Below the pieces are notes generated by a model. The model ran no database searches. It saw only the letters and a list, made by a program, of their open reading frames with translations, and had not been told where the DNA came from. This document shows, piece after piece, positions 16,690-28,386 of a stretch of DNA of 64,000 nucleotides. Both the position numbers and the translations under genes were made by a program. The stretch spans positions 60,605,564-60,669,563 of the forward strand of contig CP154955.1 of assembly GCA_039621445.1 (NCBI GenBank), given 5' to 3'. Source of the DNA: Euglena gracilis (lineage: Eukaryota > Euglenida > Euglenophyceae > Euglenales). Position 1 is the stretch's first letter, and every line of letters begins with the position of its first letter.

Positions 16690-19388
16690 TCACAGATTGC
16701 TGAAAAGGAAGAAAATGGACATGAAATTCCAGTCCCAAAAGGGAAAATGAGAATAAATATGAATATTTCCACCTGTGCAGAATGAAGGGAAAGCCATTAG
16801 GCAATCCCAATAGGGTCTGCTCACCTGTTGATTCAACCGTCACATCTCTTTTCTTCTAATCATGCTCCAAATTTTGCCCCCAAAGGGACACCTTGCCTCC
16901 CGCTGCATGCCAACTTCGTGGTTTCAGTGGTGCTGTTTGGTGGTCGGAGGCTGAGGCATTCATTTGGACAGGACGAAGAAAAGATGTCGCCATGGGGTGG
17001 CAGCTTCCTTCCTAGGAGAGGTTGTGTCCATTCTCTCTGGTAACTCCCCCCCCCGTCCCCACCACGCCCCCCGTGGTCCACACATTCCTTCCACTGGGTT
17101 CCGCGCAATATCTTGCTTTCGGAATTCCGATGGAAAACAACTGCCCTCCCGAAAATGGTCGTTCCAAACCGGTTGGGGGGGGCAGGAAGTCCCCTCACGC
17201 AAATGAGTGAATGGTCCGTCAGATACCAGTGTTTGCGTTGCGAATTCGCCCTCCCATGAAGCTGATTTGTACAGTTGGGTATTTGTTTTGGGATGAGGTT
17301 GAGTATCTGGAGGTACCAAATGCATAGGTGAGGTTGCGGATGGTTGATATCGAGATTCCTCGTAAAACGTCGGATTAGGGCGCAGCTTAAGAAAATTCGA
17401 CCCACCCCCCCCCGGGGGAGGGGGGGGGCAGCCCAGCCAGCAGTTTTTCTCCAGCCATCATTTCAGCCCCATAGACCCTCCCCATCACTAATTTTTTATT
17501 TATTTCTTTCCAGCTGCCTTTTCCTTATGGGCAGCTGGATGTAACAGACATTTTTCGTGCTCTCAGGGATGCAAAAATGGGCCAAAAATGGGCCAAATGC
17601 CGTTCGCTTTCCGGCCTGGTTCGAACCTGGGTTTGGATTTGTTTTTTTTTCCAGCCCAGGACCTCTGTGGGGGAAGCAGCCTTTTTCCAGCTGGACCCTC
17701 TCGGGGGTCCAGCTCAGGGGTCCCTCACTGACCAACCAAACGTGATCTCATAGATTTATCAGTGGGGCATATTACACTTGTGCAGAATGACTCTGAGCCA
17801 ACCCACCTACATTCATTTCCTCCTGGAGACCAGGAATCTGTGCTTCAACCACGGCGGTGATATTAGATCCACATTGCAGCTCGGGCTGTGCATCAACAGT
17901 TCACCATGCTTGAGCCTATCACTTTTGATTTCCAGTTGGGGCGCACAAGAGAGATGGCACAAAAGTGGAGCTCCAAAGTACCCCACAGTGCCGCTCACCC
18001 CACCCCCCACCCACATATCCCCCCCCCCCACACCCTGTGTATTTTGCATACAATTGACGTCATTTTTAATTTATTTCCTCATCAAGGAGTCGCTTGTAAT
18101 TTTTGATGTTCCTGCTAGGCCCAGATACCAGCTTGCTAGACCTCCCCCCTGGGGGGGGGGGCAGCCAGCTCTTTTTCCAGCCGGTCAGCAGGACCCTGGG
18201 GGTCCTCAAGAAATCCCTGCTCCAAATCCCACCCGATACACCCACACATCCACACACCTCTCCACTTTTGTTTTCAGCCCTTTTGACAAGTTTTTTCGGG
18301 GTATAAGTTTGTAGCCTCTTTCCACCCAGCCACATTGTTCAGACAGCCCTTTTCACTGCCTATTGTTTGGGTTTTGTCTTTGATTTATTTTCCGCATCTT
18401 TAGGCACACATAAACTTGGGTGGAAGAATTTTGATTCACCAATGCCATTTGAACCCGCCGGAGGATGGTCAGCATTCCGTTCCACTGGTTTGACGACTTT
18501 GGAAGACTCGGTTGGTTGAGCTCAACCGGTCGCAAACAAGAAACGAGGGAAACACAAAGCGCACTTTTTGTGTGCTGACTGTGTATGTTGATTTTTTGTA
18601 AAATGTTTTTTCCCTCATACTTTTTTATCACTTTGATGAGCGGCATACGTCTTCGAAATGCTTTTTCCAATTGATGATCTTTCAACGCGTCTTTCCAGTG
18701 CATCGTTTCCACCAATTGCCACGTCGCGCTTGGATGCCAGTCAAGTGCGGATTGTTCCAGAATCAGCCAATTCAATTCTCAGTTGTCACATTTCTCATCA
18801 CCATCATCCTCCATTGCACTGCAGGTCTCACCACCTCCACTCCCCCACATCCGCCACTCAGAATCACCATCCATCAACCTTGCCCCTTCAGTTGCGCAGG
18901 AAGGTGTGACCATCCCGAACCCACCTCCCCCCTCCAGGGGTTATCCACCCCCCCACCCACCCCCCCCCTCAGCAGGGGGCACCCTATCGGGACCATCAGG
19001 TTACAGCCCACGCCCACCGCCCCACACCCCCCTCCACCCCCTTCCCTGCCCATCCTTTTCGGTCTCATCATGGCTGCTGGTCGCTCACGATCACAGGGCT
19101 CATGCCCTGGTCTCCAGGCCACACCCCCCACCCGTTTCTGCCCCCTCTCCCCCTCGTTTGAAGCAGGATCTATCCTTCTCGTTTCCCAGCATGCTCAGCA
19201 AAATGTGTGTCAGGCGCATGTGGTCCCACCCTCCCCCCCACCCCCCAAGTTGGGCACACATTGTGAGGCTGTTTTTTTTGGTCTTGTGTCTGTTTGGTCC
19301 CCCCCCCCCCCCCCCAGCGACCGCCCAATTTTTTTTTTCTTGCTCATCTCATGGTGGTTTTTTACCCACGTTGAGCTTCGGTGGAGTT
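16690..19388. other. No recognised gene; C-rich low-complexity DNA
   Basis: Pyrimidine- and purine-skewed sequence with poly-C/poly-G runs (for example 17404-17430, 18150-18165, 19299-19316). These produce long Pro-rich frames on one strand without coding character. Nothing specific was seen. Confidence 0.4.
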
Positions 19389-20021
19389 TCACAGGTAGGC
19401 TTGTTTTTTTGTACTTTCGAGAACCACAAACGATGACATGGATTGCCGAAACACATTGAGCCAACTCAGGTCACGTTCTTTTCTGGTTGAGGGCACAGGG
19501 TTCTGTTGCCTTGGTTCTTGACCACCACAGGTAACAGGAGATCCCTGTGATCTTTGTAAATTATATTTTTTTAAAGACTCGAGCTTGCTCATACGTTGTC
19601 CATATGGACTGGTGCTTCGATGAGTTCTTTCAACGCCTTCGGTGAGCTTTTTCCAATTGAAATACCACGTGTCCGGTCGGACCAGTCGTGTGCTCGTTGG
19701 GGCAACTGCGTCTTGCGCGATTGGCAAGGGCCGGTTCCAGAGGTTGATTGTTGGGATGATTCTCACAGCCCAATTCAGATGGGTTTTCCAGTTGTCACTG
19801 GGCATCTTCTCTTGCAGGTCAAGCCACGCGGCCGGTGCACCAGAAGTCCATTGGTTCCCTCTCCATCCATCACCCAAAACTTCATCCAGCCAAGCAGGCT
19901 CAGAGAATTTCGGTGTCGGTGTTGCCATCATCCTCCCGTCCACCCAGAGCTGAACACCTGACTCATTGGAAATGGGTTGTTGATCTGGAGCCTGAAACCC
20001 AACCTTGCCCCCATCCCGCCA
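19389..20021 (-). pseudogene. Long minus-strand coding frame, unknown, cut by a TIR element
   Basis: About 200 codons read open from just inside the TIR element at 20022 to the stop at 19389. The sequence is protein-like throughout (SNESGVQLWVDGRMMATP; GDGWRGNQWTSGAPAAWLDL; DTWYFNWKKLTEGVERTHRS). The first ATG is at 19931, but the open frame extends upstream and is interrupted by the element. Coding-like minus-strand sequence continues beyond it. No family was recognised; a surface or virion-type protein is possible but unproved. Confidence 0.45.
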
Positions 20022-20144
20022 CGGTTTGATTTAAGGAGGGCATACGCGGTGTGGGTGGCGGGATGACCCCCCACCCAGCCCACCTGGACCAGGGGGGGGG
20101 GGTCCTGACCGCCACCACCCCCTACCTGCCCTTACATCGAAGCC
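20022..20144. mobile_element. Short TIR element, GTTYGATATAAGG family (copy 1)
   Basis: The left end GGTTTGATTTAAGGAGGGCA and the right end CCCTTACATCGAAGCC match the ends of the elements at 21.5, 32.1 and 52.1 kb. This copy is only about 123 bp and is mostly C/G-rich filler. It interrupts a minus-strand coding frame. Confidence 0.55.
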
Positions 20145-20195
20145 TCCACCCCTTGTGCCCTGGCAACTGGCGGTGGCACCAACCCTGCATCTACT

Positions 20196-20646
20196 TCAGG
20201 TCAGGTCAGGGTAATGGTCGCATCCGGTCGATGAATGTCCAGGCCAGCGCCACCACCCACTCATTCGGTCCGTCGGCCCCTTCGTTGGAAGAGCTGGCTC
20301 TCGTCGTTGATCGGCTGGGGGCTGGTTCGGGTTTGCGCTGTCCTCACCTCTTTTCCCGATCTTTTCACTAGCTTTTCCCGATTGGGCAGTGCATGCTACA
20401 AAGAAGGCAATGTGTGTTGCCTTCTCCATCCTTCTCCATCGCCATCGCCACATCGAGAGGCACATCGGCCCGACTGGCAGATTCAAGAACTCCACAAAGA
20501 AAGGATGACCCAATTGCAAAAAACAACCCAAGTTGGAAGGCTGGTTTGTATGTGGTCAGGTGCTGTGTGGGTCCTCTTCCCCCCCCCCCCGGCCAGGTGG
20601 AACGGGACCGGCCAAGTCCGCGTTTCTTTTGGTCAAAATCATGCAC
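20196..20646 (-). pseudogene. Broken minus-strand coding stretch, unknown
   Basis: Two overlapping frames look coding. The upstream one has FQLGLFFAIGSSFLCGVLES and DVPLDVAMAMEKDGEG. The downstream one has KRGEDSANPNQPPADQRRE. It is probably the continuation of the gene cut at 20.0 kb. Confidence 0.35.
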
Positions 20647-20856
20647 TCATTCCACCGTTTGCCCAGTTTTGGCTGCCCGCTGCAGTTGGGAGCTGGGGGC
20701 CGTGTTTAGTTTTTCACAGGTAGGCGTGTTTTTTTTTTTACAGGGGAAGGTTCTCTCCAAGAGGGGTCCAACCCACAACAGAAACGATGAGAAGACGAAT
20801 ATGTTGGCTGTATAGAGACACATAGAATGAGCCAACTTGGGTCAGGTGGGTCTTTT

Positions 20857-21339
20857 TCAGGCCTGCTGGGCTGGTTCGGGTTGAGCTGGCCAGCAGTTCA
20901 GGTGGGGTGGCTGGGGGGCTGCCCAGGCCCGTTCTGTTGTCTTGTTCAGCAGGCTTTGCCACAGGAGGACAGGTTCAGGTCGGACTTCGGTGCAAATCAG
21001 CTCAAAAATTCTGTCGTAAAATCTCTTGAAGGTTTCGGTAGTGCGGTAAAGGCGTTTGGATCCCGTCGCAATTGCTCTGAGCACACAGGCGGGACCCGTG
21101 GGGGCACCCGCGCCTTGCAGGGGGTTACCGGTCACAGGTCCAGCCAGTCTTCCAGCCACAACCGCTTCTTCCCGCGGTGTCGTTGGGGCCGGCAAGTGGC
21201 TTTGGCTGCAGTGAGTGGGTGACAGAGCTGCATGGGGACTGTCCAGGGGCAGTGAAACTCCACGGAAGCTGCCCGGGCTGGAGCGCTGTTCGTGTCTTCC
21301 AATGTGTCCACCCCCTGCGGGGTCAGTCAGGGGCCACAT
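20857..21339 (-). pseudogene. Minus-strand coding stretch, unknown
   Basis: The frame contains a well-formed helical segment (LYRTTETFKRFYDRIFELIC) after a Pro/Ala-rich part. Just upstream another frame reads LDVIGDTVMVTCKGGVALKC to a stop near 21338. These look like parts of one decayed gene with the frames at 19.4-20.6 kb. Unknown family. Confidence 0.4.
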
Positions 21340-21524
21340 TTCAGTGCCACGCCGCCTTTGCAGGTGACCATCACCGTGTCACCAATCACGTCAAGGACTC
21401 GTCGCCATTGCACCGCACAATTGGCCATCTGGCATCATGCAGTGGGAGAAGGGGAACAGCTGCCAGATTGGCGGAAACCTTCGGAGGGAGGGGAAGGGGA
21501 GATTACCACATGGGGAGGTTGGAG

Positions 21525-21906
21525 CAGGGTTTGATATAAGGAGGGTGTTATGGTTTAGGTGGGGGGTGTCCCCCCCACCCCACCCCTCCTGGCCCGCAGG
21601 GGGGGTCCGGACCACCCCCCCCCCCACCTGCCAGGGGGGTCCGGGTCCAGACCGACCCTGGGGGGGTACCCGGGACCCCCCCAAAGGGTCGATTTTTTCC
21701 TCCGGCGCTGTGCGCCGAAAATTTTTTGCATTTTTTTCCCAAAAAGTGCCCAAAATGGCACTTTGGGTCGTTTTGGGGGGTCAAAAATTTGGTCAAAAAA
21801 CCCAGACCGCGACACTGTTTAGGTGGGGGTGTCCCCCCACCCCCCCCCCTCCTGGCGCAGGGGGGGTCCGGACCACCCCCCCACCTGTCCTTAAATCAAA
21901 CCCTGG
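21525..21906. mobile_element. TIR element, GTTYGATATAAGG family (copy 2)
   Basis: The left end is CAGGGTTTGATATAAGGAGG. The right end is the inverse, CCTTAAATCAAACCCTGG. The body has two poly-G/poly-C blocks with GGTTTAGGTGGGGG and GGTCCGGACC phrases around an AT-rich core (CGGCGCTGTGCGCCG). TTGGAG lies on both sides (21519-21524 and 21908-21913), one base off the right end, consistent with a 6-bp target duplication. Confidence 0.75.
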
Positions 21907-21909
21907 TTT

Positions 21910-22670
21910 GGAGTCATGCTGTTTTTTTTAAAGGTTTTGCGGACCCCGGGGAAAATGCTGCAGCCCTCCATGGGGGTTGATGCTGACCCGATTCTCCAGC
22001 CTTTTTTGTTGGAGTTTTCGGGGCACAGCAGGCAAATTATCATGCCCCCAAAATTCAAGCTACCCAAAGTTTCTTCCCCTAGTGAATTTCATGTATCATG
22101 TTTGGTTTGATGAAGTTAATTAAGATTGTGGACATGATGAACTGTGGACATAAAAGTTTCATTCAAAAGGGGTAGTTGTAAATATTGCTATCTTAATATG
22201 TCTTGTTATTTCAGCTAGGGTGATTAATCTGCCCGCTGTGTTTTGGCGTTTTGCAGTCATCGTTTTGTATTTGGACACTGCACAACTTTTTGGTTATCCT
22301 CCTATTGCGACTGGGTGGCGCTTTCTGGGATTACCAGCAATTAAAATACATAAGGTAGTTTGAAGTTGTAAGAAATTAGAAATGCACAAAAACAGTTGAC
22401 GTTATAACCCCACAAGAAGACCCCACCCACAATTTTTTTAAAAAATTATATTTCAGCACCGAAAGTGATGAAGCGTATGTTTTGTGTCTGATTGCAGCTG
22501 AAATTGTCTTTTTTCTAGCAAAGAAAGAGCACAGAGAAGACTGGACCTCATTCCTCCGGGTAGAATGTTGCTCCTGCCCAACAACAACATTGAAGCAATC
22601 ATTTTCTGCTTTTTTTCCTTCAAGGTCTCCAGTGTTTTTAAATTTTGTGATATGGCCAATATGGATATTG
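21910..22670. other. No recognised gene; locally AT-richer DNA
   Basis: About 22.08-22.48 kb is AT-richer than its surroundings. It lacks long frames, AAAATTGA motifs or repeats shared with the viral segment. Confidence 0.35.
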
Positions 22671-22671
22671 G

Positions 22672-23208
22672 TTATTCAACCTCGGGTATTTCCTTGGTAT
22701 GACCAGTCTTGGAGTCGATGGAGTACCGGGGGGGGGGGGATGCTGATCCCTGATGCACTTCTGAGTTCTTCGATGGGTCACCTGCACACAAATCTAAAAG
22801 CTCACGATTTGGTCCCAGCTGTAATCGACGGTGGGAATTGGGACTGCCATTTGGCATATTGCAAGGGAAAGGGGAAGGGGGTTGGGGGATTATGTTGTTG
22901 TGAGGGATTGTTTGGGCTATTGTTCCGTTTCCTCGGCGGTGTCGTCCTCCCCACCAGACCACCTGTCCACCGTTGGGTCTCCCCATCGGCCTGAGTGAGG
23001 AGTTCCAGGTTGCGCACTGGTGCAGTGGTTTTCCCCCTTTGGACGGTTTCCTTGTCCAAAGTGCAGAAGTTTCCTTTGACCACTCCATTTTACTTTCTCC
23101 CACAGTCTGAGAACAGATCCCAACTTGGTCGAAAAGACACACTGATGGTGACAATCTGGCTTTTCCTTCTCCCTCATGCCCATCCAGGTAATCTCTCACT
23201 GGTTTCAC
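22672..23208 (-). pseudogene. Dispersed-family coding remnant R1a, copy at 22.9 kb
   Basis: This is an open minus-strand frame. Its first 70 residues align with 9773-10158 (QVGICSQ, WNSSLRPMGRPN). Its later part (NMPNGSPNSHRRLQLGPNRE) aligns loosely with a minus-strand frame near 25.6-25.9 kb. Unknown function. Confidence 0.5.
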
Positions 23209-23297
23209 AAAACCAGTAATTTTCCTTTGAACTGCCTCTCAACTTCGATTGTCAAAAGTTGCTTGTGACAGCTTGCGATATTTCCACCGCATTTCCC

Positions 23298-23579
23298 TTA
23301 CGATATTTCCGCATTGCGATATTTCCTTTTCGATATTGCCTTTGCGATATTTCCGCATTTGGCTGACCGACTGCTGAATAGCCTCCTGATTTTTCTGCTT
23401 TGCTGTTCAAATTGGCTGCATATTTCAGCATTTTTACATCCCACATCTTCAACAATAAATGTCAAAGTTCGGCCTGTGCTGGAGAATGTCTCGCTCAAAA
23501 ATTTCCAAATATTCCGATTTCCCACAATATTTTCCTGGTGGGTTAAACTTCGGTTCAGCTCTGCCAATGGACGATCCAC
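23298..23579 (-). pseudogene. Dispersed-family coding remnant R1b, copy at 23.4 kb
   Basis: It shares WKFLSETFSS, GRTLT, EDVGCKNAEIC and FEQQ with 10362-10640. A stretch at 23276-23360 contains repeated GATATTTCCGCATTT units that disrupt the C-terminal end. Confidence 0.5.
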
Positions 23580-23625
23580 GCGGTAGGCCCAATTATCCCA
23601 TGCATTAATCTAGAATGGCAGCCCT

Positions 23626-24060
23626 TCTTTATCGGCCTTCTTTACTGCGTCGGAGGGTCAGCCCTCCCATGACCCATCGGGTGTGAGGTTTTCTCTGTTG
23701 CCAATAATGCATGAACCACATCCAGCGGCCAAATCAAGGAGAAGCAGGGTTGTTGGTACACGTTCATTGTGTTTCAAGCAAACCGTGCTTCAATGTGCAG
23801 TGTTTCATGTTGCATCACATGATGTTCAAAGGTGGGGTCAGAGATGGCAGGACATGCTTTGCCTCCGCGGCCTTGGCAACAACGTGGAGGATGTTGTACG
23901 GAGCAGTGCCGTTGTACTGCACGGTTTGAAGCCCTCCCTGGGAGGAGTGTTTATTTTCGAACCAAGGGAGAGGCGGTGCTGCTTGCAATTGTTCCCCGGC
24001 CATCAGGAGGCCGGTTTGTCCCGTTGGCGTCATAAGCCAGACTACGGCATTCGAAGTACC
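23626..24060 (-). repeat. Duplicated segment R3, copy 1
   Basis: It matches 24312-24700 over several blocks (CGGCCTTCTTTACTG; AACCACATCCA; GAGAAGCAGGGTTG; GTTCATTGTGTTT). The minus strand keeps a shared peptide, MGTSNAxVWL, in both copies. The intervening 24154-24300 minus strand encodes a very basic stretch (RKRKTKPGKSRSEKFKRFNF). It is a diverged tandem duplication of a once-coding unit. Confidence 0.5.
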
Positions 24061-24311
24061 CATTAGGATCCCTGTGCAGGCCGTCGGTGACAGGCTTCAT
24101 CTATTGTTTTTACTCCCCTCCCCTCGTGTGTATCTGGAACAATCATTAAATTATCATTCCTGCATCATCCGAGTCGAAGAAGCCCAGGAAGAGTATTGAG
24201 GGTGGACAGGTTGAAGGTCCATTGTCGAACGGTGAACGGAACGGCTTGGCTTCTCAAAGTTGAAACGCTTGAACTTCTCAGAACGTGATTTACCTGGTTT
24301 CGTTTTCCTTT

Positions 24312-24700
24312 TTCGGCCTTCTTTACTGTATCGGAGGATCAGCCCTCCCATGGCCCATCGGGATGTGGGGTTTGCTCTGTTGCCAATGCATAAACCACAT
24401 CCATCGGCCAAATCAAGAGCGAGAAGCAGGGTTGGTGGTGCACGTTCATTGTGTTTTCCTCGTCAGTACACTCAAACCTGCCCCCCCCCCCCTACAGAGG
24501 GGGGAGCGAGCAAAGGGAATTCTCGAACCAGCATGGTGTGCGAGGGAGAGGTGGTGCTGCTTGCAATTGTTGCCCCGGCCAATTGGGGGCTGGTTTGTCC
24601 CTGCTGGCGTCGTTGGCGTCGTGGAAGCCAGACCTCAGCATTCGAAGTCCCCATTGGGACCTTTGTGCAGGCCGTCGGTGGCAGGCTTTTTCTGTTTGCT
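24312..24700 (-). repeat. Duplicated segment R3, copy 2
   Basis: Second copy of the R3 unit. The minus-strand frame at 24472-24711 reads CTKVPMGTSNAEVWL, aligned to copy 1. The DNA has diverged with small indels. Confidence 0.5.
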
Positions 24701-24726
24701 TTTGTGTCCAAAGGCTAAGGTAAGTT

Positions 24727-25161
24727 CAGGCTGTACGGGAATCTATCCAACCATATTGGTGGTGGGTGGCGACCCCCCCTCCTCCTCTGTGGCAAAGAAA
24801 TCATCCGGCGTTTCGCGCCGGGTGTGTATTTTCGGACCCTCTTGAGGCTCGATATGAAATTTCAACAAAATGGGCAAAATTGGCCAACAAATGTTCGTAA
24901 CTCGTTGTAGGTGGGGAGTTGTGGGGAAATCAAAATAGTGTTGCATGAGGCATTTTAAGGACTTCAATTTAGGTCTCCAGACATTTCCTTTGATTCAGAG
25001 AAATTGATTTTTTGACCCCTCCAAAAACGGCCAAAATTTTGCACGCCATAGCGAGAAGTTCGGCGACCGAAACTGGGGGCAGGAGGGCGGTCCCCTCTCC
25101 CTAGTTTTGGAAGGGGGTCCCCCGCCGCCCCCCCCCCTCCTGGATTCCCATACAAGTCTGG
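24727..25161. mobile_element. TIR element, CAGGGCTGTACGGGAA family (copy 1)
   Basis: The left end is CAGGCTGTACGGGAATC. The right end is the inverse, GGATTCCCATACAAGTCTGG. C-runs lie just inside both ends, and the core is AT-rich with no transposase frame. Related ends occur at 36.6, 46.2 and 61.0 kb. Confidence 0.6.
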
Positions 25162-26820
25162 AGGATGCAGTCCGACCCCTCAGCACCCTTTTCGTATCTC
25201 CAGGGGTGGCTATATTTCAGGATACCGAACTGTCGACAAGTATTATTTTTTGACGTTGAAGATTTCTTCGACAATTTAAGGCGTTTTAAGGCCTTACTTT
25301 TCCGGGGTGGTCAAAGGGCTGTTCGGCATCGAACCAACTTTTTGATCAGCAAAGTAACAAAATCCCTCGTGTTTGCGTTAACGCCATGTGCTTACAACAG
25401 AATCCCTTTTGTTTGCTTTTGCAATCGAAGAAAATTGCATACCAATTTTGAAATATGCAAACACATTTTGGCGTGGATTTTCTAACAAAGGATTCGAAGG
25501 AGAGTGAACTGGATGCACAGGGAGCACTGAACTCACTGGATGAACTGTTTTTAAAAATTATGAAATGGCTGGCTGAGGACATTGGTTATTTAACCTCGGA
25601 TATTGCCTTAGTATGATTGATACCGGAGTCAATGGAGGGAAAAAACCTGATCCCTGATGCATTTCCCAGCCAGGACTTCGAGGCAACATAATGGGATCAC
25701 CTGCCCACAAAATCCAGAAAATCACGATTTGGTCCAAATATGCATTGACGGTGAGGATTGGGATCAGATTTAGCGCATTGCAAGGGAAAGGCGAAGGAGG
25801 CAGGGGGGTCATGTTGCCAAGTGTACGTCCAACCTTTCCTTGCTTCGCCCTTTGGTGCGCAAAAGGTAAAAAGTTGGAGGGAGTAACAGGAAATGAAATA
25901 AATGTAAAAGTTGAAAAGTTGTAAACCCTTTTCCCCATTTAAGACAGCAGAGCACAAGGCAGGCAAAAGAGCTCCATTGGAGCTGAAAACAAAGCCAAGT
26001 GATTTGACCAATGTCCTGTAGGACTTCAATAAACAATTTGTCTTCAGACAATGATGGAAAGAGAATACCACCTGCAGAGAGGAGGTCATGTGATCACGAG
26101 TGAGGAGTGTTGTTCCATTTCCTCAGCCATGTCGTCCTCCCCACCGAACCACTGTCCAGGGTCCCCCCCCCCCCGCTCTTCGTCGGCTTGAGTGACAAGT
26201 TCCAGGATGGACACTGGTGAAATGGTGTTCCCCTTGTAGTGATATTACTGCAGCCGAGACAAGAAACCAGTTTGCCTTTCCGGCATTCGATCAAAGTGAC
26301 TGGGCAAAGAGCGCTTTTGGAGAGGCTGGGATGAGACATCTGGCGGGGGGGGGGGGGCTGCTGCGAGTGCTGTGGAGGAAAAGAAGGAAAAGCCGTTCTC
26401 TGCCAAGCCGAATGGGAATAGAACAAAAAACAAAAAAAAGGGCTGTGTCGCTTCTTCACAGCTTCGGTTCTTCACAGCCAAGGGCTGCCAGCGCTCTTGC
26501 AAAATGAGATGATTAACAGCTTCCTTGTTTTGTATCTTTACGAGGAACCAGGTGAATTGTGCCACCCACGTTGGCATCCTAGTCCCTTGCATCCTGGCGC
26601 ATGCAATCGGACTACGGTATGTATTTGTGCCACCCAACGAGGGCACCTCCTTCAGTTGACAGCTCCATCAGGGCCTGCTGAATGGTCGGCTGTCCAGGCT
26701 CACTGAGACGTTGACGTTACACAAGACGGTTTGGGAAACCCTTGGCATGCAAAGCCTCCAACGCGGTCTCGTCGGGGCAATGCTGCCATCGCAGGTCAGT
26801 GGAAAGGCCCCATTTCTGTT
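25162..26820. other. No intact gene; third partial R1 copy
   Basis: 25565-25640 repeats the GACATTGGTTATTYAACCTC phrase of 22.67 kb. 26100-26240 repeats the CCTCAGCCATGTCGTCCTCC phrase of 22.93 kb and the adjoining WN-LSL-P coding segment on the minus strand. These are diverged pieces of the R1 unit. No other gene was seen. Confidence 0.4.
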
Positions 26821-26822
26821 GG

Positions 26823-27338
26823 TTATGACCCCCCAAGGTAAGTTGAGCCAGTACCACATACCGCGGACATACATGGTAATTCCGAATGAGAGTCTTGATC
26901 AAACCACAGACAAGGATTACAAGCACCCGGTTCATCATCCATTGGTGGAAACCGTTCGCCCCTCACGTTGAAGACGAATTCTTCCCTATTTCTCAAACAT
27001 CCCAGCAGAGCAGTGTGTTCGTCGCTGTCTCTCTTATCATGGACGATGGATGTATGAACAGCGCGGAAAACTGCATAAAAGAAATGCCCCTCCTTGTGAC
27101 CAGGTGAGGGTATTTTCCTCTTGAAGTGCACAAAGGGGAACATGCCTCTCCAGGTGTGGAGGAATCCCTGAAAGCTCCTCGTAAACAACAACACTTCCCA
27201 GTCAACTCCGGAAGGTTTTGATTTGTAGATTTTCCTGTCAAAGGCCAATCTTGACATCAGTTTTTTGAATGTCTGATTGCAATTCAATCTTTCTGAAACT
27301 CGGCTTGCGAGAAACACCGTCCCACCTGCCAACCTCAT
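26823..27338 (-). pseudogene. Unknown gene X, copy 1 N-terminal part
   Basis: From the ATG at 27338 the frame (VDWEVLLFTRSFQGFLHTWR; FPFVHFKRKIPSPGHKEGHF) runs about 140 residues. A one-base change near 26985 then moves it out of register with copy 2, whose frame continues correctly there. Copy 2 has its own frameshift at a different place, so each copy is broken separately. No family was recognised. Confidence 0.55.
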
Positions 27339-27946
27339 TGGCAGCTGACAAAAGTAGCAGAATTAACGACCAGTGACGGTACGTATCGTGTTGATCACCC
27401 TTCACGTCTGCCCCCGGCTGTCGTGCCACCGTGGTGGCCACTCCTCAGCCATTAGGGGGGAGCGGAAGCCCCCCTGGGCAGGGCCTCCTCCTCCAGTTCC
27501 AGGAATTTGTTAAAGCATTCGGTTGCTTTGTCAAACATCATAATCAAAATTTCATCAGCCGATTTACCTTCTGTGAGACTTCTCGGCGTCACCGTGTATG
27601 GTTTCACCATTGCCGTTTGATATGGTGCTGGTTGCGTTTGCGTGTCGCACTGTTATGGATTTTCTGTCACATGTGCAGGATAACGAGATTCTTGTCGATA
27701 CATCACACGTGGCACACTCGGCGGAGGTGGATAACTCAAGGGCATTTCTGCCATCTGAGCACCATTGTAACCGTGTAGAGACTGTTTGTGTGAGATTTCT
27801 TCACTGCTTCGTATTCAGTTCCATCGAACTGAATCCAGGGGATTTTCTCCCACGAAGTTATAGAATCCCGCAATTGTTTCTCCCCTGAACTTGTAGAACT
27901 CTTAAATCTGCTAGAGGAATATCATCACGTCCTCATATTTCATGAA
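26929..27946. repeat. Direct duplication unit A, copy 1
   Basis: About 1018 bases, nearly identical to 28893-29914. It starts at GGTTCATCATCCATTGGTGG and ends at CCTCATATTTCATGAA. The differences are scattered substitutions and a few indels. Confidence 0.9.
27431..27900 (-). pseudogene. Second coding remnant inside unit A
   Basis: On the minus strand both copies read protein-like pieces: RGETIAGFYNFVGENPLDSV, a Pro/Tyr-rich part with MPLSYPPPPSVPRV, and then TEGKSADEILIMMFDKATEC. Stops and frame changes break it in both copies. It precedes gene X in transcription order and may belong to it. The repeat at 29.4-29.9 kb is the copy 2 equivalent. Confidence 0.45.
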
Positions 27947-28386
27947 GTAGCGGATGCATTGCAATATCCTTTGGACAACATGGGGGGATTGTATGCCCCC
28001 CCCCCCCGGTCAATAATTCAAATATCCCCAGATTGAAAGCATTTCCCCACACCAAAGTTTTGATGGTCACCATTCACTGGGATTCAGCCACCTCCCCCCC
28101 CCCCCCCCCTGAAACCACAGTTGACCAAGTGGCTGATGCTCTGGTACAACTATTTCAATTTCCAAGGCCCAGGCCCATAAGGCCTACAGTGCTATACTTT
28201 TGATTCCTGCTGGTGAAACCCCTGGCTTGGTTTGAAATTTTTGAGGAGCCTTCGGCCTCAGTTTTTTTTGCGGCGGCCGCCATCCATTGAGGTCAAAATA
28301 GTCAAACATTTTCTTTTTTGCTCTTGAGCTTTTCCAATTGAACATTGAAACCCAAAATTTTGTCAAAATTTGATTCTTGCACTCAA
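27947..28386. mobile_element. 440-bp interval present only in copy 1 of the duplication
   Basis: This interval separates units A and B in copy 1. In copy 2 the two units abut exactly (…TCATGAA then GGATGGAAC…). It contains long C-runs (27996-28007, 28095-28108). It is either an insertion into copy 1 or a deletion from copy 2. No clear terminal repeats or target duplication were seen. Confidence 0.45.

Noticed and set aside
17400-19330. Pro-rich plus-strand frames of 180-260 codons.
   Set aside because: They derive from poly-C and CCA-rich DNA; no domain, start context or splice structure supports them.
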